Below are positions 36,111 through 45,608 of a DNA stretch of 64,000 nucleotides, one piece after another. A program made the position numbers and the translations under genes. How positions within the stretch are numbered: the first letter of the stretch is position 1; every line of letters starts with the position of its first letter. Source of the stretch: Pseudomonas sp. GD04091 (lineage in GTDB: Bacteria > Pseudomonadota > Gammaproteobacteria > Pseudomonadales > Pseudomonadaceae); NCBI RefSeq assembly GCF_029836165.1, contig NZ_JAOEBG010000001.1, positions 124,001-188,000 on the forward strand. The letters run 5' to 3'. The notes under the pieces are model-generated. The model saw only the letters and a program-made list of their open reading frames with translations, ran no database searches and was not told the origin of the DNA.

Positions 36111-36186
36111 TCGCGGAGCAAGCCCGTTCGTACAAAGATTTGTATATCGATGCCTATTGCGTGGGAGCGGGCTTGCCCCGCGATGG
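36111..36186. repeat. REP pair in the flhA-flhB gap
   Basis: Arms TATCGCGGAGCAAGCCCG and GGGAGCGGGCTTGCCCCGCG are inverted around an AT-rich spacer. This is the REP type seen elsewhere in the window. Confidence 0.7.
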
Positions 36187-36248
36187 AATAGAGAGATTAA
36201 TTACATATTCAGCTAGCGATAGCTGTGCCAGTCCAGGCGCCGCCCGTA

Positions 36249-36476
36249 ACTTCGCGACTTCAGGAGGCCGAACGCAGGACTTGCGGAGGGAGGTGACGGG
36301 CATGGATGCCCGTCAAGCGCTGCGGCCCAGGATGGGCCGTTCAGCGCGGTCCTCCCGGGAGCAAGGCCGGAGTGAGGGAACCCCGGAGCGCAGCGTAGGG
36401 GCCGTATGAATGGAGCGAGCGGCTTTGGTTACTTTGGCCAAGACCAAAGTAACCCGCCGTAAGGGCGGAAAGGTGA
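36249..36476 (-). repeat. Copy B of the ~225-bp inverted element
   Basis: This is the reverse-oriented partner of 35718-35941 and nearly identical over the middle (for example the CTCCCGGGAGCAAGGCCGGA and GACGGGCATGGATGCCCGTC blocks). Its hairpin has arms at 36427-36437 and 36444-36454. The loop is the same as in copy A when read in the same orientation, but the stem bases differ with pairing preserved. Confidence 0.85.
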
Positions 36477-36549
36477 ATAAGCGTCGACATCACAAATGAA
36501 TGCGCATACAACTATCAAAACCAGCCAAACAACCAAACAACCAAACAAC

Positions 36550-37692
36550 TCAACTATCCCGCCGCAAATCATCAGGAATCGGCAAATCCTTCTTCAAAGG
36601 CTCCGGCGCCTTACCCCGCCCAGCCCGATACTGCCGAATCTGGAACACATAGGCCAAAACCTGCGCCACCGCCAGGTACAGCCCCGCAGGAATCTCCTGC
36701 TCGATCTCGGTGGAGTAGTAAATGGCCCGCGCCAGGGCCGGCGACTCCAGTATCTGCACCTTGTGCTCGACCCCGATCTCACGAATCTTCAGGGCCAGGA
36801 AGTCAGTCCCCTTGGCCAGCAGCAACGGCGCCGTGCCGCCCTTCTCCGGATCGTACTTCAGGGCCACCGCGTAATGGGTCGGGTTGGTGATGATCACATC
36901 CGCCTCAGGCACCGCCGCCATCATCCGCCGCTGCGACATCTCCCGCTGCAGCTGGCGGATGCGCTGCTTGACCTCAGGCTTGCCTTCACTGTCCTTGTAC
37001 TCGTCCTTGACCTCCTGCTTGGTCATCTTCAGCTTCTTGTGCGACTGGAACAGCTGATAGGGCACGTCGAGCCCGGCAATCAGCAGCAACCCCGCCGCCA
37101 TCCACAAGGCACTCCAGCCCACCACCTGCACGGCATGGATGATCGCCTGCTCCAACGGTTCGTTGGCGATGGCCAGCAGCGCCTCACGGTCGCTGATCAG
37201 CACCAGCAGCGCCACCAACAGGATCATGATGAACTTGGCGACCGCCTTGAGCAGCTCGGTGAGCGCGTTCATGGAAAACATGCGCTTGATCCCGGACAAC
37301 GGGTTCATGCGGCTGAACTTCGGCTGCAGCAGACTCCCGGAGAACAGGAACCCGCCCAGGGCGATCGGCGCAACGAAGGAAATGACGAACAACAGGATCA
37401 GGATCGGCTGCACCGACCAGATCGCCATCTTGCCCGACGCCAGCAGGAACGCGCCCATGCTTCGCTCGTCGACGATCACTTCGCGCGTCAGGCTGAAATT
37501 CATGCGCATCACGGTCATCAGGGTTTCCGCCAGATAACCGCCGAACGCCAGCAAGCCACCGGCGCCTGCCAGGGTCACGGCGACCGTGTTCAGCTCCTTG
37601 GAGCGAGCGACCTCACCTTTCTCCCGCGCATCGCGCTTGCGCTTGTCGGTGGGTTCTTCTGTCTTGTCCTGACCGCTTTCGCTCTCTGCCAT
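36550..37692 (-). CDS. flhB: Flagellar export switch protein FlhB
   Basis: A 380-residue export-gate protein that switches substrate specificity from rod/hook to filament. It has a charged N-terminus (GQDKTEEPTDKRKRDAREKG), four membrane helices, and a cytoplasmic domain with the autocleavage motif NPTH at residues 270-273. It ends the fliLMNOPQR-flhB run; fliR stops 2 bases upstream. The gene downstream in most pseudomonads is flhA, here separated by a repeat-rich gap. Confidence 0.96.
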   Translation of the reverse strand: MAESESGQDKTEEPTDKRKRDAREKGEVARSKELNTVAVTLAGAGGLLAFGGYLAETLMTVMRMNFSLTREVIVDERSMGAFLLASGKMAIWSVQPILILLFVISFVAPIALGGFLFSGSLLQPKFSRMNPLSGIKRMFSMNALTELLKAVAKFIMILLVALLVLISDREALLAIANEPLEQAIIHAVQVVGWSALWMAAGLLLIAGLDVPYQLFQSHKKLKMTKQEVKDEYKDSEGKPEVKQRIRQLQREMSQRRMMAAVPEADVIITNPTHYAVALKYDPEKGGTAPLLLAKGTDFLALKIREIGVEHKVQILESPALARAIYYSTEIEQEIPAGLYLAVAQVLAYVFQIRQYRAGRGKAPEPLKKDLPIPDDLRRDS

Positions 37693-37694
37693 GC

Positions 37695-38471
37695 TCAGCG
37701 CGCCCGTGCCAGCTCACGCAGCCACTGCAGCGCTTCGCTGGCCAGTGCCTGATAGTGAGGAAGGATGTCGGCCAGGCCGACCCAGAAGATCCCCATGCCC
37801 AACACCAGGGTGAGCGGGAAACCGATGGAAAAGATGTTCAGCTGTGGCGCGGCGCGAGTCATCACGCCAAAAGCGATGTTAACCACCAGCAGCGCGGCGA
37901 TCGCCGGCAGGATCAGCAACAGCGCCGCCCCCATCACCCAGCTCAGGCGCCCGGCCACCTCCCAGAAATGATTGACCACCAGGGCACTGCCCACCGGCAG
38001 CGTGGTGAAACTCTCGGTCAGCACCTCGAACACCACCAGGTGGCCATTCATGAGCAGGAACAGCACGCTCACCAGCATGGTCATGAACTGGCTGATCACC
38101 GTGACGTTGACACCGTTGGCCGGGTCGACCATGGAGGCGAAGGCCATACCCATCTGCACGGCGACGATCTGCCCGGCGATGACGAAGGCCTGGAACAGCA
38201 GCTGCAGGGAAAACCCGAACAACGCCCCCACGATGACCTGCTCGGCGCACAGCAGCACGCCCCGCAAGCTGAGCGGGTCGATCTCCGGCAGCGGCGGCAG
38301 GCCCGGCACGATGACCACGGTGATCGCCACGGCAGCGTACAGGCGAACCCGCGCCGGCAGCATCTTGGTGCCGAAGATCGGCATGGTCATCAACACTGCC
38401 ATCACCCTGAACAGCGGCAGGATGAAGGTGGCGACCCAAGTGCCGATCTGCGTGTCGGTCAGCTCCAGCAT
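37695..38471 (-). CDS. fliR: Flagellar export protein FliR
   Basis: A 258-residue membrane protein of the export core (FliPQR), with several hydrophobic helices. Family stretches include FRVMAVLMTMPIFGTKMLPA near the N-terminus and NIFSIGFPLTLVLGMGIFWV near the C-terminus. It lies between fliQ and flhB with almost no spacing. Confidence 0.95.
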   Translation of the reverse strand: MLELTDTQIGTWVATFILPLFRVMAVLMTMPIFGTKMLPARVRLYAAVAITVVIVPGLPPLPEIDPLSLRGVLLCAEQVIVGALFGFSLQLLFQAFVIAGQIVAVQMGMAFASMVDPANGVNVTVISQFMTMLVSVLFLLMNGHLVVFEVLTESFTTLPVGSALVVNHFWEVAGRLSWVMGAALLLILPAIAALLVVNIAFGVMTRAAPQLNIFSIGFPLTLVLGMGIFWVGLADILPHYQALASEALQWLRELARAR

Positions 38472-38478
38472 GACGACC

Positions 38479-38748
38479 TCAACCGATCAGGTGCGGAATG
38501 CTGGTATACAGGCCGGTGAAGTACTCCATGAACTTCTGTACCAGCCAGGGCCCGGCGATGATCAGCGTGACCAGCATCACCAGCAGACGTGGCAGGAAGC
38601 TCAGGGTCTGTTCGTTGATCTGCGTGGCCGCCTGAAACATCGCCACCACCAGGCCGACCAGCAGGCTCGGCACCACCAGCACGGCAACGATCAGGGTCGT
38701 CAGCCACAGCGCATCACGGAACAGGTCGACAGCGACTTCAGGTGTCAT
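38479..38748 (-). CDS. fliQ: Flagellar export protein FliQ
   Basis: An 89-residue, two-helix membrane protein. It begins MTPEVAVDLFRDALWLT and contains the family stretch VAMFQAATQINEQTLSFLPR. It forms the export gate with FliP and FliR. Confidence 0.96.
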   Translation of the reverse strand: MTPEVAVDLFRDALWLTTLIVAVLVVPSLLVGLVVAMFQAATQINEQTLSFLPRLLVMLVTLIIAGPWLVQKFMEYFTGLYTSIPHLIG

Positions 38749-38769
38749 GCGAGGCTCTCCTTGGTGGCG

Positions 38770-39528
38770 TCAGACACCGCCGAAACTGCCGGCCAGGGTA
38801 CCCATGATCAGCGCCCAGCCATCGACCAGCACGAACAGCATGATCTTGAACGGCAGCGAGATGATCAACGGCGACAGCATCATCATACCCATGGCCATCA
38901 GCACGCTGGCGACCACCATGTCGATGATCAGGAACGGGATGAAGATCATGAAACCGATCTGGAACGCGGTCTTGAGCTCGGAGGTGACGAACGCCGGCAC
39001 TAAAATGGTCAGCGGCACCTGGTCGGGCCCGGCGATGTCGGTGCGCTTGGAAAGGCGCATGAAGAGGTCGAGATCGCTCTGCCGGGTCTGCGCCAGCATG
39101 AAGTCCTTCAGCGGCCCCTGGGCCTTGTCGATGGCCTGCTGGGCGGTCATCTGCTCGGCCAGGTAGGGCTGCAGGGCATCCTTGTTCACCCGGTCGAACA
39201 CCGGCGCCATGATGAACAGGGTCAGGAACAGCGCCATGCCGGTGAGCACCTGGTTCGACGGCGTCTGCTGCAGGCCCAGGGCCTGGCGCAGGATGGAGAA
39301 GACAATGATGATGCGGGTGAAGCTGGTCATCAGGATGACGAACGCCGGAATGAAGCTCAGCGCCGTCATGATCAGCAGGATCTGCAGGCTGACCGAATAC
39401 TCCTGCTGCCCGTCCGCTCCGCTGGACAGGGTGATGGCCGGAATCGACAGCGGATCGGCGGCCAGGGCCAGTGGCGCGGCAAGCAGCAACGCCAGGGTCA
39501 ACAACAAGCGCAGTGCGCCGCTCATCAC
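38770..39528 (-). CDS. fliP: Flagellar export protein FliP
   Basis: A 252-residue export-core protein with a cleavable signal sequence ([16 protein letters not shown]). The mature part has [20 protein letters not shown], then helices with [21 protein letters not shown] and the C-terminal [20 protein letters not shown]. The start overlaps the fliO stop by 4 bases. Confidence 0.96.
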   Translation of the reverse strand: MMSGALRLLLTLALLLAAPLALAADPLSIPAITLSSGADGQQEYSVSLQILLIMTALSFIPAFVILMTSFTRIIIVFSILRQALGLQQTPSNQVLTGMALFLTLFIMAPVFDRVNKDALQPYLAEQMTAQQAIDKAQGPLKDFMLAQTRQSDLDLFMRLSKRTDIAGPDQVPLTILVPAFVTSELKTAFQIGFMIFIPFLIIDMVVASVLMAMGMMMLSPLIISLPFKIMLFVLVDGWALIMGTLAGSFGGV

Positions 39529-39965
39529 GTCTTGTCCTTCTGATCCTTGCCCATCAGCTCGAGCAGCCGCAGGGCGAATTCCGGCGTGGCCTGGCGTGCG
39601 GCGGCGGGCACCTCCACGGGCTCGGCCAGCACATGCAACGCTTCGATGCTGCCCGGAGTGTGGCCGATGAGGATCTGCTCCTTGCCAACCTGCACCAGCA
39701 ACAGCCGGTCGCGCGGGCCGATGGCCCGGCTGCCGACGATCTCGATCACCTGAGCGCCGCGCTGGGCGCTGCCCTGCATACGCCGCAGCAGCCAGGCCAG
39801 GGCGAAGATCAAGCCGACCACCAGCAACAGGCCGAAGACCATCTGCGCCAGCTGCGCGCCCATGCCTCCCGGCAGAGGCGCAACCGCCGAGGCCGCTGGC
39901 TCGGCCGCGGCGATCACCGCTTCGCTGGCCAGCAGCGCACCGAGGGACGTGACGCCCCGCACCAT
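39525..39965 (-). CDS. fliO: Flagellar export accessory protein FliO
   Basis: A 146-residue protein with an N-terminal signal-like segment, one membrane helix ([20 protein letters not shown]) and a basic cytoplasmic domain ([20 protein letters not shown]). It assists FliP assembly. ATG at 39965 is used; an in-frame GTG at 39974 directly follows the fliN stop and could be the start by translational coupling. Both ribosome-binding sites are weak. Confidence 0.88.
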   Translation of the reverse strand: MVRGVTSLGALLASEAVIAAAEPAASAVAPLPGGMGAQLAQMVFGLLLVVGLIFALAWLLRRMQGSAQRGAQVIEIVGSRAIGPRDRLLLVQVGKEQILIGHTPGSIEALHVLAEPVEVPAAARQATPEFALRLLELMGKDQKDKT

Positions 39966-39974
39966 GCCCTTCAC

Positions 39975-40433
39975 TCAGCGCAGCTTCTTGATACGTTCGC
40001 TGGGGCTGATCACGTCGGTCAGGCGAATGCCGAACTTCTCGTTGACCACCACTACCTCGCCGTGGGCGATCAGCGTGCCGTTGACCAGCACATCAAGCGG
40101 CTCGCCGGCCAGGCGGTCCAGCTCGATCACCGAGCCCTGGTTGAGCTGCAGCAGGTTGCGGATGCTGATTTCGGTGCTGCCCACTTCCATGGAAATGCTC
40201 ACCGGGATATCCAGGATCACATCCAGGTTCGGGCCTTCGAGGCTGACGTTCTCGCTGGGCCTGGGCGAACTGGCGAACTCTTCCATCGGCAGGCGGCCCG
40301 AAGACGGCCCATCCGCGGCGAGCAAGGCGTCAATGTCGGCCTGGCCGGCGTCACCGGTTTCTTCCAGGGCGGCCGCCCACTCATCGGCCAGGGCCTGTTC
40401 CTCGGGAGAAGTGATCTCGTTTTCGTTAGCCAT
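39975..40433 (-). CDS. fliN: Flagellar motor switch protein FliN
   Basis: A 152-residue C-ring protein. The N-terminal part is acidic and variable; the C-terminal SpoA domain is conserved ([56 protein letters not shown]). It docks FliH and CheY-P. Start at MANENEITS (40433). Confidence 0.95.
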   Translation of the reverse strand: MANENEITSPEEQALADEWAAALEETGDAGQADIDALLAADGPSSGRLPMEEFASSPRPSENVSLEGPNLDVILDIPVSISMEVGSTEISIRNLLQLNQGSVIELDRLAGEPLDVLVNGTLIAHGEVVVVNEKFGIRLTDVISPSERIKKLR

Positions 40434-40479
40434 GATTTCCTCGGCAGGCATTCAATACGTTAGAGCGACCGGCACGCCG

Positions 40480-41448
40480 TCAGCGGCGTTCGATCGGGTC
40501 GATGATCTGCAGCGACAGGGTGCCCTTGTGCGAACCCAGTCGCGCCTTGAACGACGGCACGCCATTGGCGCGCAGCACCAGGTGCTCCGGCAGCTCCACC
40601 GGGATCACGTCGCCTGGCTGCATGTGCAGGATGTCGCGCAGCTTCAGCTGGCGCCGGGCAACGGTGGCCGACAACGGCACGTTCACGTCCAGCACGTCCT
40701 CGCGCAGGGCCTTGACCCAGCGTTCGTCCTGGTCGTCCAGATCCGACTGGAAACCGGCGTCGAGCATCTCGCGCACCGGCTCGATCATCGAGTACGGCAT
40801 GGTCACGTGCAGGTCGCCGCCGCCGCCATCGAGTTCGATGTGGAAGGTCGAGACCACCACCGCCTCGCTGGGGCCGACGATGTTGGCCATGGCCGGGTTG
40901 ACCTCGGAGTTTATGTACTCGAAGTTGACCGGCATGATCGCCTGCCAGGCTTCCTTGAGGTCGACGAAGCACTGGTCCAGGACCATGCGCACCACGCGCA
41001 GCTCGGTCGGAGTGAACTCGCGCCCCTCGATCTTGGCGTGGCGGCCGTCGCCGCCGAAGAAGTTGTCCACCAGCTTGAATACCAGCTTGGCGTCGAGAAT
41101 GAACAGCGAGGTGCCACGCAGCGGCTTGATCTTGACCAGGTTCAGGCTGGTCGGCACATACAGCGAATGCACGTACTCGCCGAACTTCATCACCTGCACG
41201 CCGCCCACCGCCACGTCGGCGGAACGACGCAACAGGTTGAACATGCTGATGCGGGTGTAGCGGGCGAACCGCTCGTTGATCATTTCCAGGGTCGGCATGC
41301 GCCCCCGGACGATACGGTCCTGACTGGTCAGGTCATAACTCTTGATGCTGCCGGGCTCGGCGGCACTCTCGGTTTGCACCAGCCCATCGTCCACCCCATG
41401 CAGCAGGGCGTCGATCTCATCCTGGGACAGCAGGTCCTGCACGGCCAT
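40480..41448 (-). CDS. fliM: Flagellar motor switch protein FliM
   Basis: A 322-residue C-ring protein. The N-terminal CheY-P binding peptide is LLSQDEIDALLHGVDDG. A middle CheC-like domain (MINERFARYTRISMFNLLRR, LVFKLVDNFFGG) and a C-terminal SpoA domain (VIPVELPEHLVLRANGVPSF) follow. It is the central switch component. It starts 10 bases after the fliL stop. Confidence 0.96.
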   Translation of the reverse strand: MAVQDLLSQDEIDALLHGVDDGLVQTESAAEPGSIKSYDLTSQDRIVRGRMPTLEMINERFARYTRISMFNLLRRSADVAVGGVQVMKFGEYVHSLYVPTSLNLVKIKPLRGTSLFILDAKLVFKLVDNFFGGDGRHAKIEGREFTPTELRVVRMVLDQCFVDLKEAWQAIMPVNFEYINSEVNPAMANIVGPSEAVVVSTFHIELDGGGGDLHVTMPYSMIEPVREMLDAGFQSDLDDQDERWVKALREDVLDVNVPLSATVARRQLKLRDILHMQPGDVIPVELPEHLVLRANGVPSFKARLGSHKGTLSLQIIDPIERR

Positions 41449-41458
41449 CTATGTGCTC

Positions 41459-41956
41459 CTACTGCAATACGAAATTGGTGAACAGCAACTGGTCGACGAC
41501 CGGCCTGCCGATTTCCTTCTGCGCCACTTCCTGCACCACCGCGGTGGCTTTCTGGCGCAGCATCTCCTGGCCGACCGCGCTGCTGGCGAGCGTGTCGAAA
41601 CCCTGGCCGGAGAACATCATGACCAGGTTGTTGCGGATCACCGGCATGTGCACCTTGAGCGCCTCGAGGTCGGCCTGGTTGCGCCCCTGCATGGTGATGC
41701 TCACCTGCATGTAGCGCTGGCGGCCATTCTGGTTGAAGTTGACCACGAAGGCCGGCGCCAGGGGTTCGTAGATCGCCGCGGGTTTGACGTTGGCCTGCGC
41801 CGCCTCGGGCGCCGGCGCCGACTCGCTCTTGTGCATGAAGAACCAGGTCGCGCCCACCGACAGACCGACCGCCAGGAGCAGGGCCAGTACCAGCAGCAGG
41901 ATCAGCTTGAGTTTGCCTTTGGGGGCGGGGTCTTTCACTGCGTCGCTCTTCGCCAT
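41459..41956 (-). CDS. fliL: Flagellar basal body protein FliL
   Basis: A 165-residue single-span membrane protein around the stator. It has a basic N-terminus, a helix (LILLLVLALLLAVGLSVGATWF), a linker and the periplasmic domain (FVVNFNQNGRQRYMQVSITM to IGRPVVDQLLFTNFVLQ). Start MAKSDAVKD at 41956; the frame upstream has no family sequence. It is the first gene after the sigma-54 promoter at 42007. Confidence 0.93.
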   Translation of the reverse strand: MAKSDAVKDPAPKGKLKLILLLVLALLLAVGLSVGATWFFMHKSESAPAPEAAQANVKPAAIYEPLAPAFVVNFNQNGRQRYMQVSITMQGRNQADLEALKVHMPVIRNNLVMMFSGQGFDTLASSAVGQEMLRQKATAVVQEVAQKEIGRPVVDQLLFTNFVLQ

Positions 41957-42006
41957 GCCAATAATCCGTCGTCCATCGCGGTTTCCAAGAAGAATGACGT
42001 GGCTTG

Positions 42007-42022
42007 AGCAAGTGTTATGCCA
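42007..42022 (-). promoter_or_regulatory. Sigma-54 promoter of fliLMNOPQR-flhB
   Basis: Minus-strand reading gives TGGCAT-AACAC-TTGCT, with exact 10-base GG-GC spacing, 51 bases upstream of fliL. Confidence 0.82.
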
Positions 42023-42087
42023 GATTTGGCAGACCCAGGTGGCGAGTGATCCGCACCGCTCCCACAACCGAGCGGTGCGAGTGCTGA

Positions 42088-43434
42088 TCAGGCGTAGTAG
42101 TCGACCGCGCTGTCGCCTACCACCACCTGGTGTTCGAGCGGTTGTGCGGCACTGGCGGGCTCGCCGCCCTCGCCTGCCGCCTGGGCGCGTCGCGCGGCGA
42201 CACCGGACAGCCCCGACTCACCCTGCTGCGCCTGCTGTTGCTGCTGGCCACGGGATTGGTCGGCGACACTGACGTCGGGCTGCGCCAGGCCCTGCTGGGT
42301 GAAAAGCTCGCGCAGGCGGTGCACCTGGCTGTCGAGCGCATCGCGCACGCCGGCATGGCCGCTGACGAAGTGAATCTGGGTGGGCTGGTCGGCCGCCACG
42401 TTGACGCGGATATCCAGGCGCCCCAGCTCCGCGGGCTCCAGCTGGATGTCGGCCGACTTGAGGTTCTGGCTGGACAGGTACATGACTCGGTTGACCAACC
42501 CTTCGGTCCAGGCGCCCTGGTTCATCGCCAGCGGTTGCTGCAATGGGCTCGGGGTCACCGGCACCGCGTTGGCGGTCTTCGCCGTGGCAGCCTGGGTGAG
42601 GCTGGCCAGGCGGTTGGCGAAATCATCCACTCGGGTATCGCTGCTGGCACCCTTGAGATCCTTGAGGCCATCGTCGATCAAACCGGCAAAGGCCTTGTCG
42701 CCATGTTCGGCGTGCCCCGCTTCGCCCTCGGCCTTCTCGACCAGGTTCGCCAAGGTATTGACGGAGGCCGCGCCCGTATCGGCGGCAGGTGGCTGACCGT
42801 TGTCCAGGCGAGTGACGGCAGCGTGCGCGGAAGTCGTACCCTTGGCCTTGGCGTCCTGCTCGAGCGCCAGGCGCAATGTCGGCATGTCAGCCAATGGATC
42901 GGCATCGGGATCGAACGCGGCGGCCTTCTCCGCTTCCTGCGGCGACGTGGCCGGTGGCGCGGGCTGCAATGCCGGCTGGACCGCCGCCTGCAGCACCGGA
43001 GCGACCGCCTCGGCCTGGGCCTGCAGCAACTGCGCGCCAGGCTGGGCATCGGTCACCTGGCCCGCCACCAGACTGGCATCGAGCGATGCCGATGGGTCCT
43101 GGTCATGGGCATCATCGGTGTCACTGGTCGCCTGTGCCGGCACATCGCCAGGCAAACCCTTGCCGCCATCGGCAACCGATGGCGCGCCGCTGTCTTGCTG
43201 TTTGCCGCTGGCGGCAGGCTCCGACGACTCCTTGGCATTCGCCTGCGCCGCACCACGGGCGGGTTTGGCGTCACGCGCCGGCACAGCGTCGCGTCCCTGC
43301 CCGGCCATGACCTGATCGAAGCCGGCGCCCTGCGCGGCCGAGCCCTGCTGCGGTTTTTCCGCCACTCCGGCAGCCGGCCGCGGCGCCTTGTTCACGAGGC
43401 TGGCTTGCAACAATGGATTGGGTGCGACAGGCAT
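42088..43434 (-). CDS. fliK: Flagellar hook-length control protein FliK
   Basis: A 448-residue exported ruler. The N-terminal three quarters is disordered and rich in Ala, Asp and Gln. The C-terminal switch domain (about residues 320-420) has SADIQLEPAELGRLDIRVNV and VRDALDSQVHRLRELFTQQG, which are characteristic of FliK. It is expressed from the sigma-54 promoter at 43484. It sits after hptB and before fliL. Confidence 0.93.
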   Translation of the reverse strand: MPVAPNPLLQASLVNKAPRPAAGVAEKPQQGSAAQGAGFDQVMAGQGRDAVPARDAKPARGAAQANAKESSEPAASGKQQDSGAPSVADGGKGLPGDVPAQATSDTDDAHDQDPSASLDASLVAGQVTDAQPGAQLLQAQAEAVAPVLQAAVQPALQPAPPATSPQEAEKAAAFDPDADPLADMPTLRLALEQDAKAKGTTSAHAAVTRLDNGQPPAADTGAASVNTLANLVEKAEGEAGHAEHGDKAFAGLIDDGLKDLKGASSDTRVDDFANRLASLTQAATAKTANAVPVTPSPLQQPLAMNQGAWTEGLVNRVMYLSSQNLKSADIQLEPAELGRLDIRVNVAADQPTQIHFVSGHAGVRDALDSQVHRLRELFTQQGLAQPDVSVADQSRGQQQQQAQQGESGLSGVAARRAQAAGEGGEPASAAQPLEHQVVVGDSAVDYYA

Positions 43435-43483
43435 GGAAAAGGTCTCCGCTCCAGCAGCTGAAAATTACGTCTGGAGCTGGGAT

Positions 43484-43500
43484 TAGCAAGACTCGCGCCA
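43484..43500 (-). promoter_or_regulatory. Sigma-54 promoter of fliK
   Basis: Minus-strand reading gives TGGCGC-GAGTC-TTGCTA with correct 10-base spacing, 50 bases before fliK and just after the hptB stop. Confidence 0.8.
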
Positions 43501-43506
43501 GGTCTC

Positions 43507-43851
43507 CTAGTCTGCGGAAATTCGTTCCCGCTCGCCACGGTAGAAGCGTTGCACTTCCTGGTATTCCTGATCGATACGGTTGATCAAGTCCTCGATCCCA
43601 TACAAAGGTTGCTGGCGCACCCGGTCTTCCAGCTGCTGGCAAAGCCCCGCAAGCCCGACTGCCCCCATGTTGCTGCTGCTGCCCTTGAAGCTATGGGCGA
43701 CCAGGCCAAGCTCGCTGGCATTCTTGGCCTCGTGCAACTGATGCAGCCGCCGCTCGGAGTCCTCCAGAAAGGTTTCCAGCAGTTGCTGGTACCCCCCTTC
43801 CATGACCTCTCGCAGGTCGCTCAGCACCTTGTGATCGATATGCATGTCCAC
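43507..43851 (-). CDS. hptB: Histidine phosphotransfer protein HptB
   Basis: A 114-residue Hpt protein; the phosphorylated His is H53 in LVAHSFKGSSSNMGA. In P. aeruginosa HptB passes phosphate from hybrid sensor kinases to the receiver of HsbR. GGAG lies 7 bases before a GTG at 43851, and 13 before the ATG at 43845, so GTG is preferred. It stands 60 bases downstream of hsbR. Confidence 0.88.
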   Translation of the reverse strand: MDMHIDHKVLSDLREVMEGGYQQLLETFLEDSERRLHQLHEAKNASELGLVAHSFKGSSSNMGAVGLAGLCQQLEDRVRQQPLYGIEDLINRIDQEYQEVQRFYRGERERISAD

Positions 43852-43911
43852 TTGCTCACTCCCTGATCAAGCCTGCTTGCGCCCGAGTCCGGACATTCCA
43901 TCCGCCCGGAC

Positions 43912-45600
43912 TCACCATTCGAACACCACCCGCGCCAGACGCCCGCCCTCCAGCCATTGGGCTTGGTCAGCCAAGCGTCGGACCAGATTCACCCCTCGCC
44001 CACTGAACCCAAGCGCCAGCGGAGCGGCGCACAACTGGGACACATCGAAGCCTGCGCCACTGTCGCGAACCTCGATCATCAGATAGCCACCTGCGGCACG
44101 GGGTTCCACCCGCAGGGCAATGGCGATAAATCCTTCGACCTGCCCCGCCAGACGCTCGCCCCGTTGGCGATAGTACTCGGAGAAACCCCGCGCGTCGCGC
44201 TTGAGCCGCGAATCCAAGCCCAGCACACCGTGCTCGAGGGCATTGGAGTACAGCTCACTGAGCACCGCGTGCAGGCGCCCGCTGCTCGGGCGCAGGCCGT
44301 GAATCTCCTGCAACAGCTGCACCAGGTAGGGCACCGGGTTGAAGCGCCCGAGACTGTCCCCGCGCAACTCGAACTGCATCGACCAGTCCAGCGGGCTCGA
44401 GCGCCCGCTGTCGGAATAGACCACCGCCTGCGGTGACACGTAACCGGGCTCCAGCATGCGGATATCACACAGGCTGATGTCGTCCCGCGATTGTCCGCCG
44501 AAACGTTCCAGGGCCGCCATCACTTCCTCGAACAGCCGGGCCGGCTCGCGATTGTCAGCCAGCACCTGGCGCAATCGTTCGACGCCGAACAGCCGTTCCT
44601 GAGCATCCGCGGTATCGACCACGCCATCGGACAACAGGAACAGCCTTTCGCCTGCGGCAAGCGGCAGCACCTGCGTGGTGGCGTCGAACCGCTCCGGCGC
44701 CAGGATGCCCAACGGCAGGTGACGCGAAGGCAGCACCGCCAACACCTCACCGCCGGAGGAAAGCCGGTAGCCATCTGGCATCCCGCCGTTCCATACCTCC
44801 ACCGTGGCTCGCTGGAAACTCAGGCTCATCAGCAACGCACAGCAGAACATGTCCACGGGCAGGATACGTTTGAGCTTGGCGTTCATCTCGCGCAACGTCT
44901 CGACCAGCCCGTAGCCCTTGGCGGTCATGCCGTAGAACACCTCGGCCAGCGGCATCGCCCCCACCGCCGCAGGCAGCCCGTGGCCGGTAAAATCCCCCAG
45001 CAACACATGCATGTCGCCAGACGGAGTGAACGCGGCCAGCAGCAGATCACCGTTGAACAACGCATAGGGTGACTGCAGATAACGGATATGTGACGTGTTC
45101 AGGCAACCGGAGTGGGCGACCTTGTCGAAAACGGCCTTGGCCACGCGCTGCTCGGCGAGCAAATGGTGGTGATGCCGAGTGATCTGATTGCGCTGTTCGA
45201 GCACCGTGGCCTGCAGCCGGCGCAGACGATCCATGGCACGGATCTTCGCGCCGAGGATCACCGCACTGTAGGGTTTGGCCATGAAGTCGTCGCCTCCGGC
45301 CTCAAGGCAGCGCACCAGCCCCTCCTCCTCGTTGAGGGAGGTGAGAAAGATGATCGGCACCAGCTCCTCGCCAGCCAGTGCCTTGATCCGCCGCGCAGCT
45401 TCGAAACCGTCCATCACCGGCATCAGGGCATCGAGCAGCACCAGCTGCGGCCGCCGCTCGACGAACAACGCCACCGCCTGCTCGCCGTTCTCCGCGGTAA
45501 ACACCTCATGCCCCTGGCGCCGGACGATCTGCGCCAGTAAAAGGCGGTCGGCGGCGCCATCCTCGGCCACCAGCACGGTCAACGCCTGATCGGCGGGCAT
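43912..45600 (-). CDS. hsbR: HsbR: response regulator fused to PP2C phosphatase and anti-sigma kinase domain
   Basis: A 562-residue three-domain regulator. The N-terminal receiver has the Asp in LVLLDALMPVMDG. A central SpoIIE/PP2C-type phosphatase has VLLGDFTGHGLPAAVGAMPL and RLFLLSDGVVDTADA. The C-terminal GHKL-type kinase domain has HAVLSELYSNALEHGVLGLD. This is the HsbR layout, in which the protein phosphorylates or dephosphorylates HsbA depending on HptB signalling. ATG at 45600 is used; a TTG at 45612 overlaps the hsbA stop. Confidence 0.9.
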   Translation of the reverse strand: MPADQALTVLVAEDGAADRLLLAQIVRRQGHEVFTAENGEQAVALFVERRPQLVLLDALMPVMDGFEAARRIKALAGEELVPIIFLTSLNEEEGLVRCLEAGGDDFMAKPYSAVILGAKIRAMDRLRRLQATVLEQRNQITRHHHHLLAEQRVAKAVFDKVAHSGCLNTSHIRYLQSPYALFNGDLLLAAFTPSGDMHVLLGDFTGHGLPAAVGAMPLAEVFYGMTAKGYGLVETLREMNAKLKRILPVDMFCCALLMSLSFQRATVEVWNGGMPDGYRLSSGGEVLAVLPSRHLPLGILAPERFDATTQVLPLAAGERLFLLSDGVVDTADAQERLFGVERLRQVLADNREPARLFEEVMAALERFGGQSRDDISLCDIRMLEPGYVSPQAVVYSDSGRSSPLDWSMQFELRGDSLGRFNPVPYLVQLLQEIHGLRPSSGRLHAVLSELYSNALEHGVLGLDSRLKRDARGFSEYYRQRGERLAGQVEGFIAIALRVEPRAAGGYLMIEVRDSGAGFDVSQLCAAPLALGFSGRGVNLVRRLADQAQWLEGGRLARVVFEW

Positions 45601-45608
45601 GACGATGC

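Noticed and set aside
35785..36135. A minus-strand open frame encoding an Ala-Leu repeat
   Set aside because: It is the same satellite read on the other strand and extends into the inverted element, with no independent support.
35944..36216. A small open frame encoding a Lys-Ser repeat protein across the hexamer tract
   Set aside because: The coding appearance comes only from the AGCAAG satellite; the flanks look like noncoding repeats and no start signal is seen.
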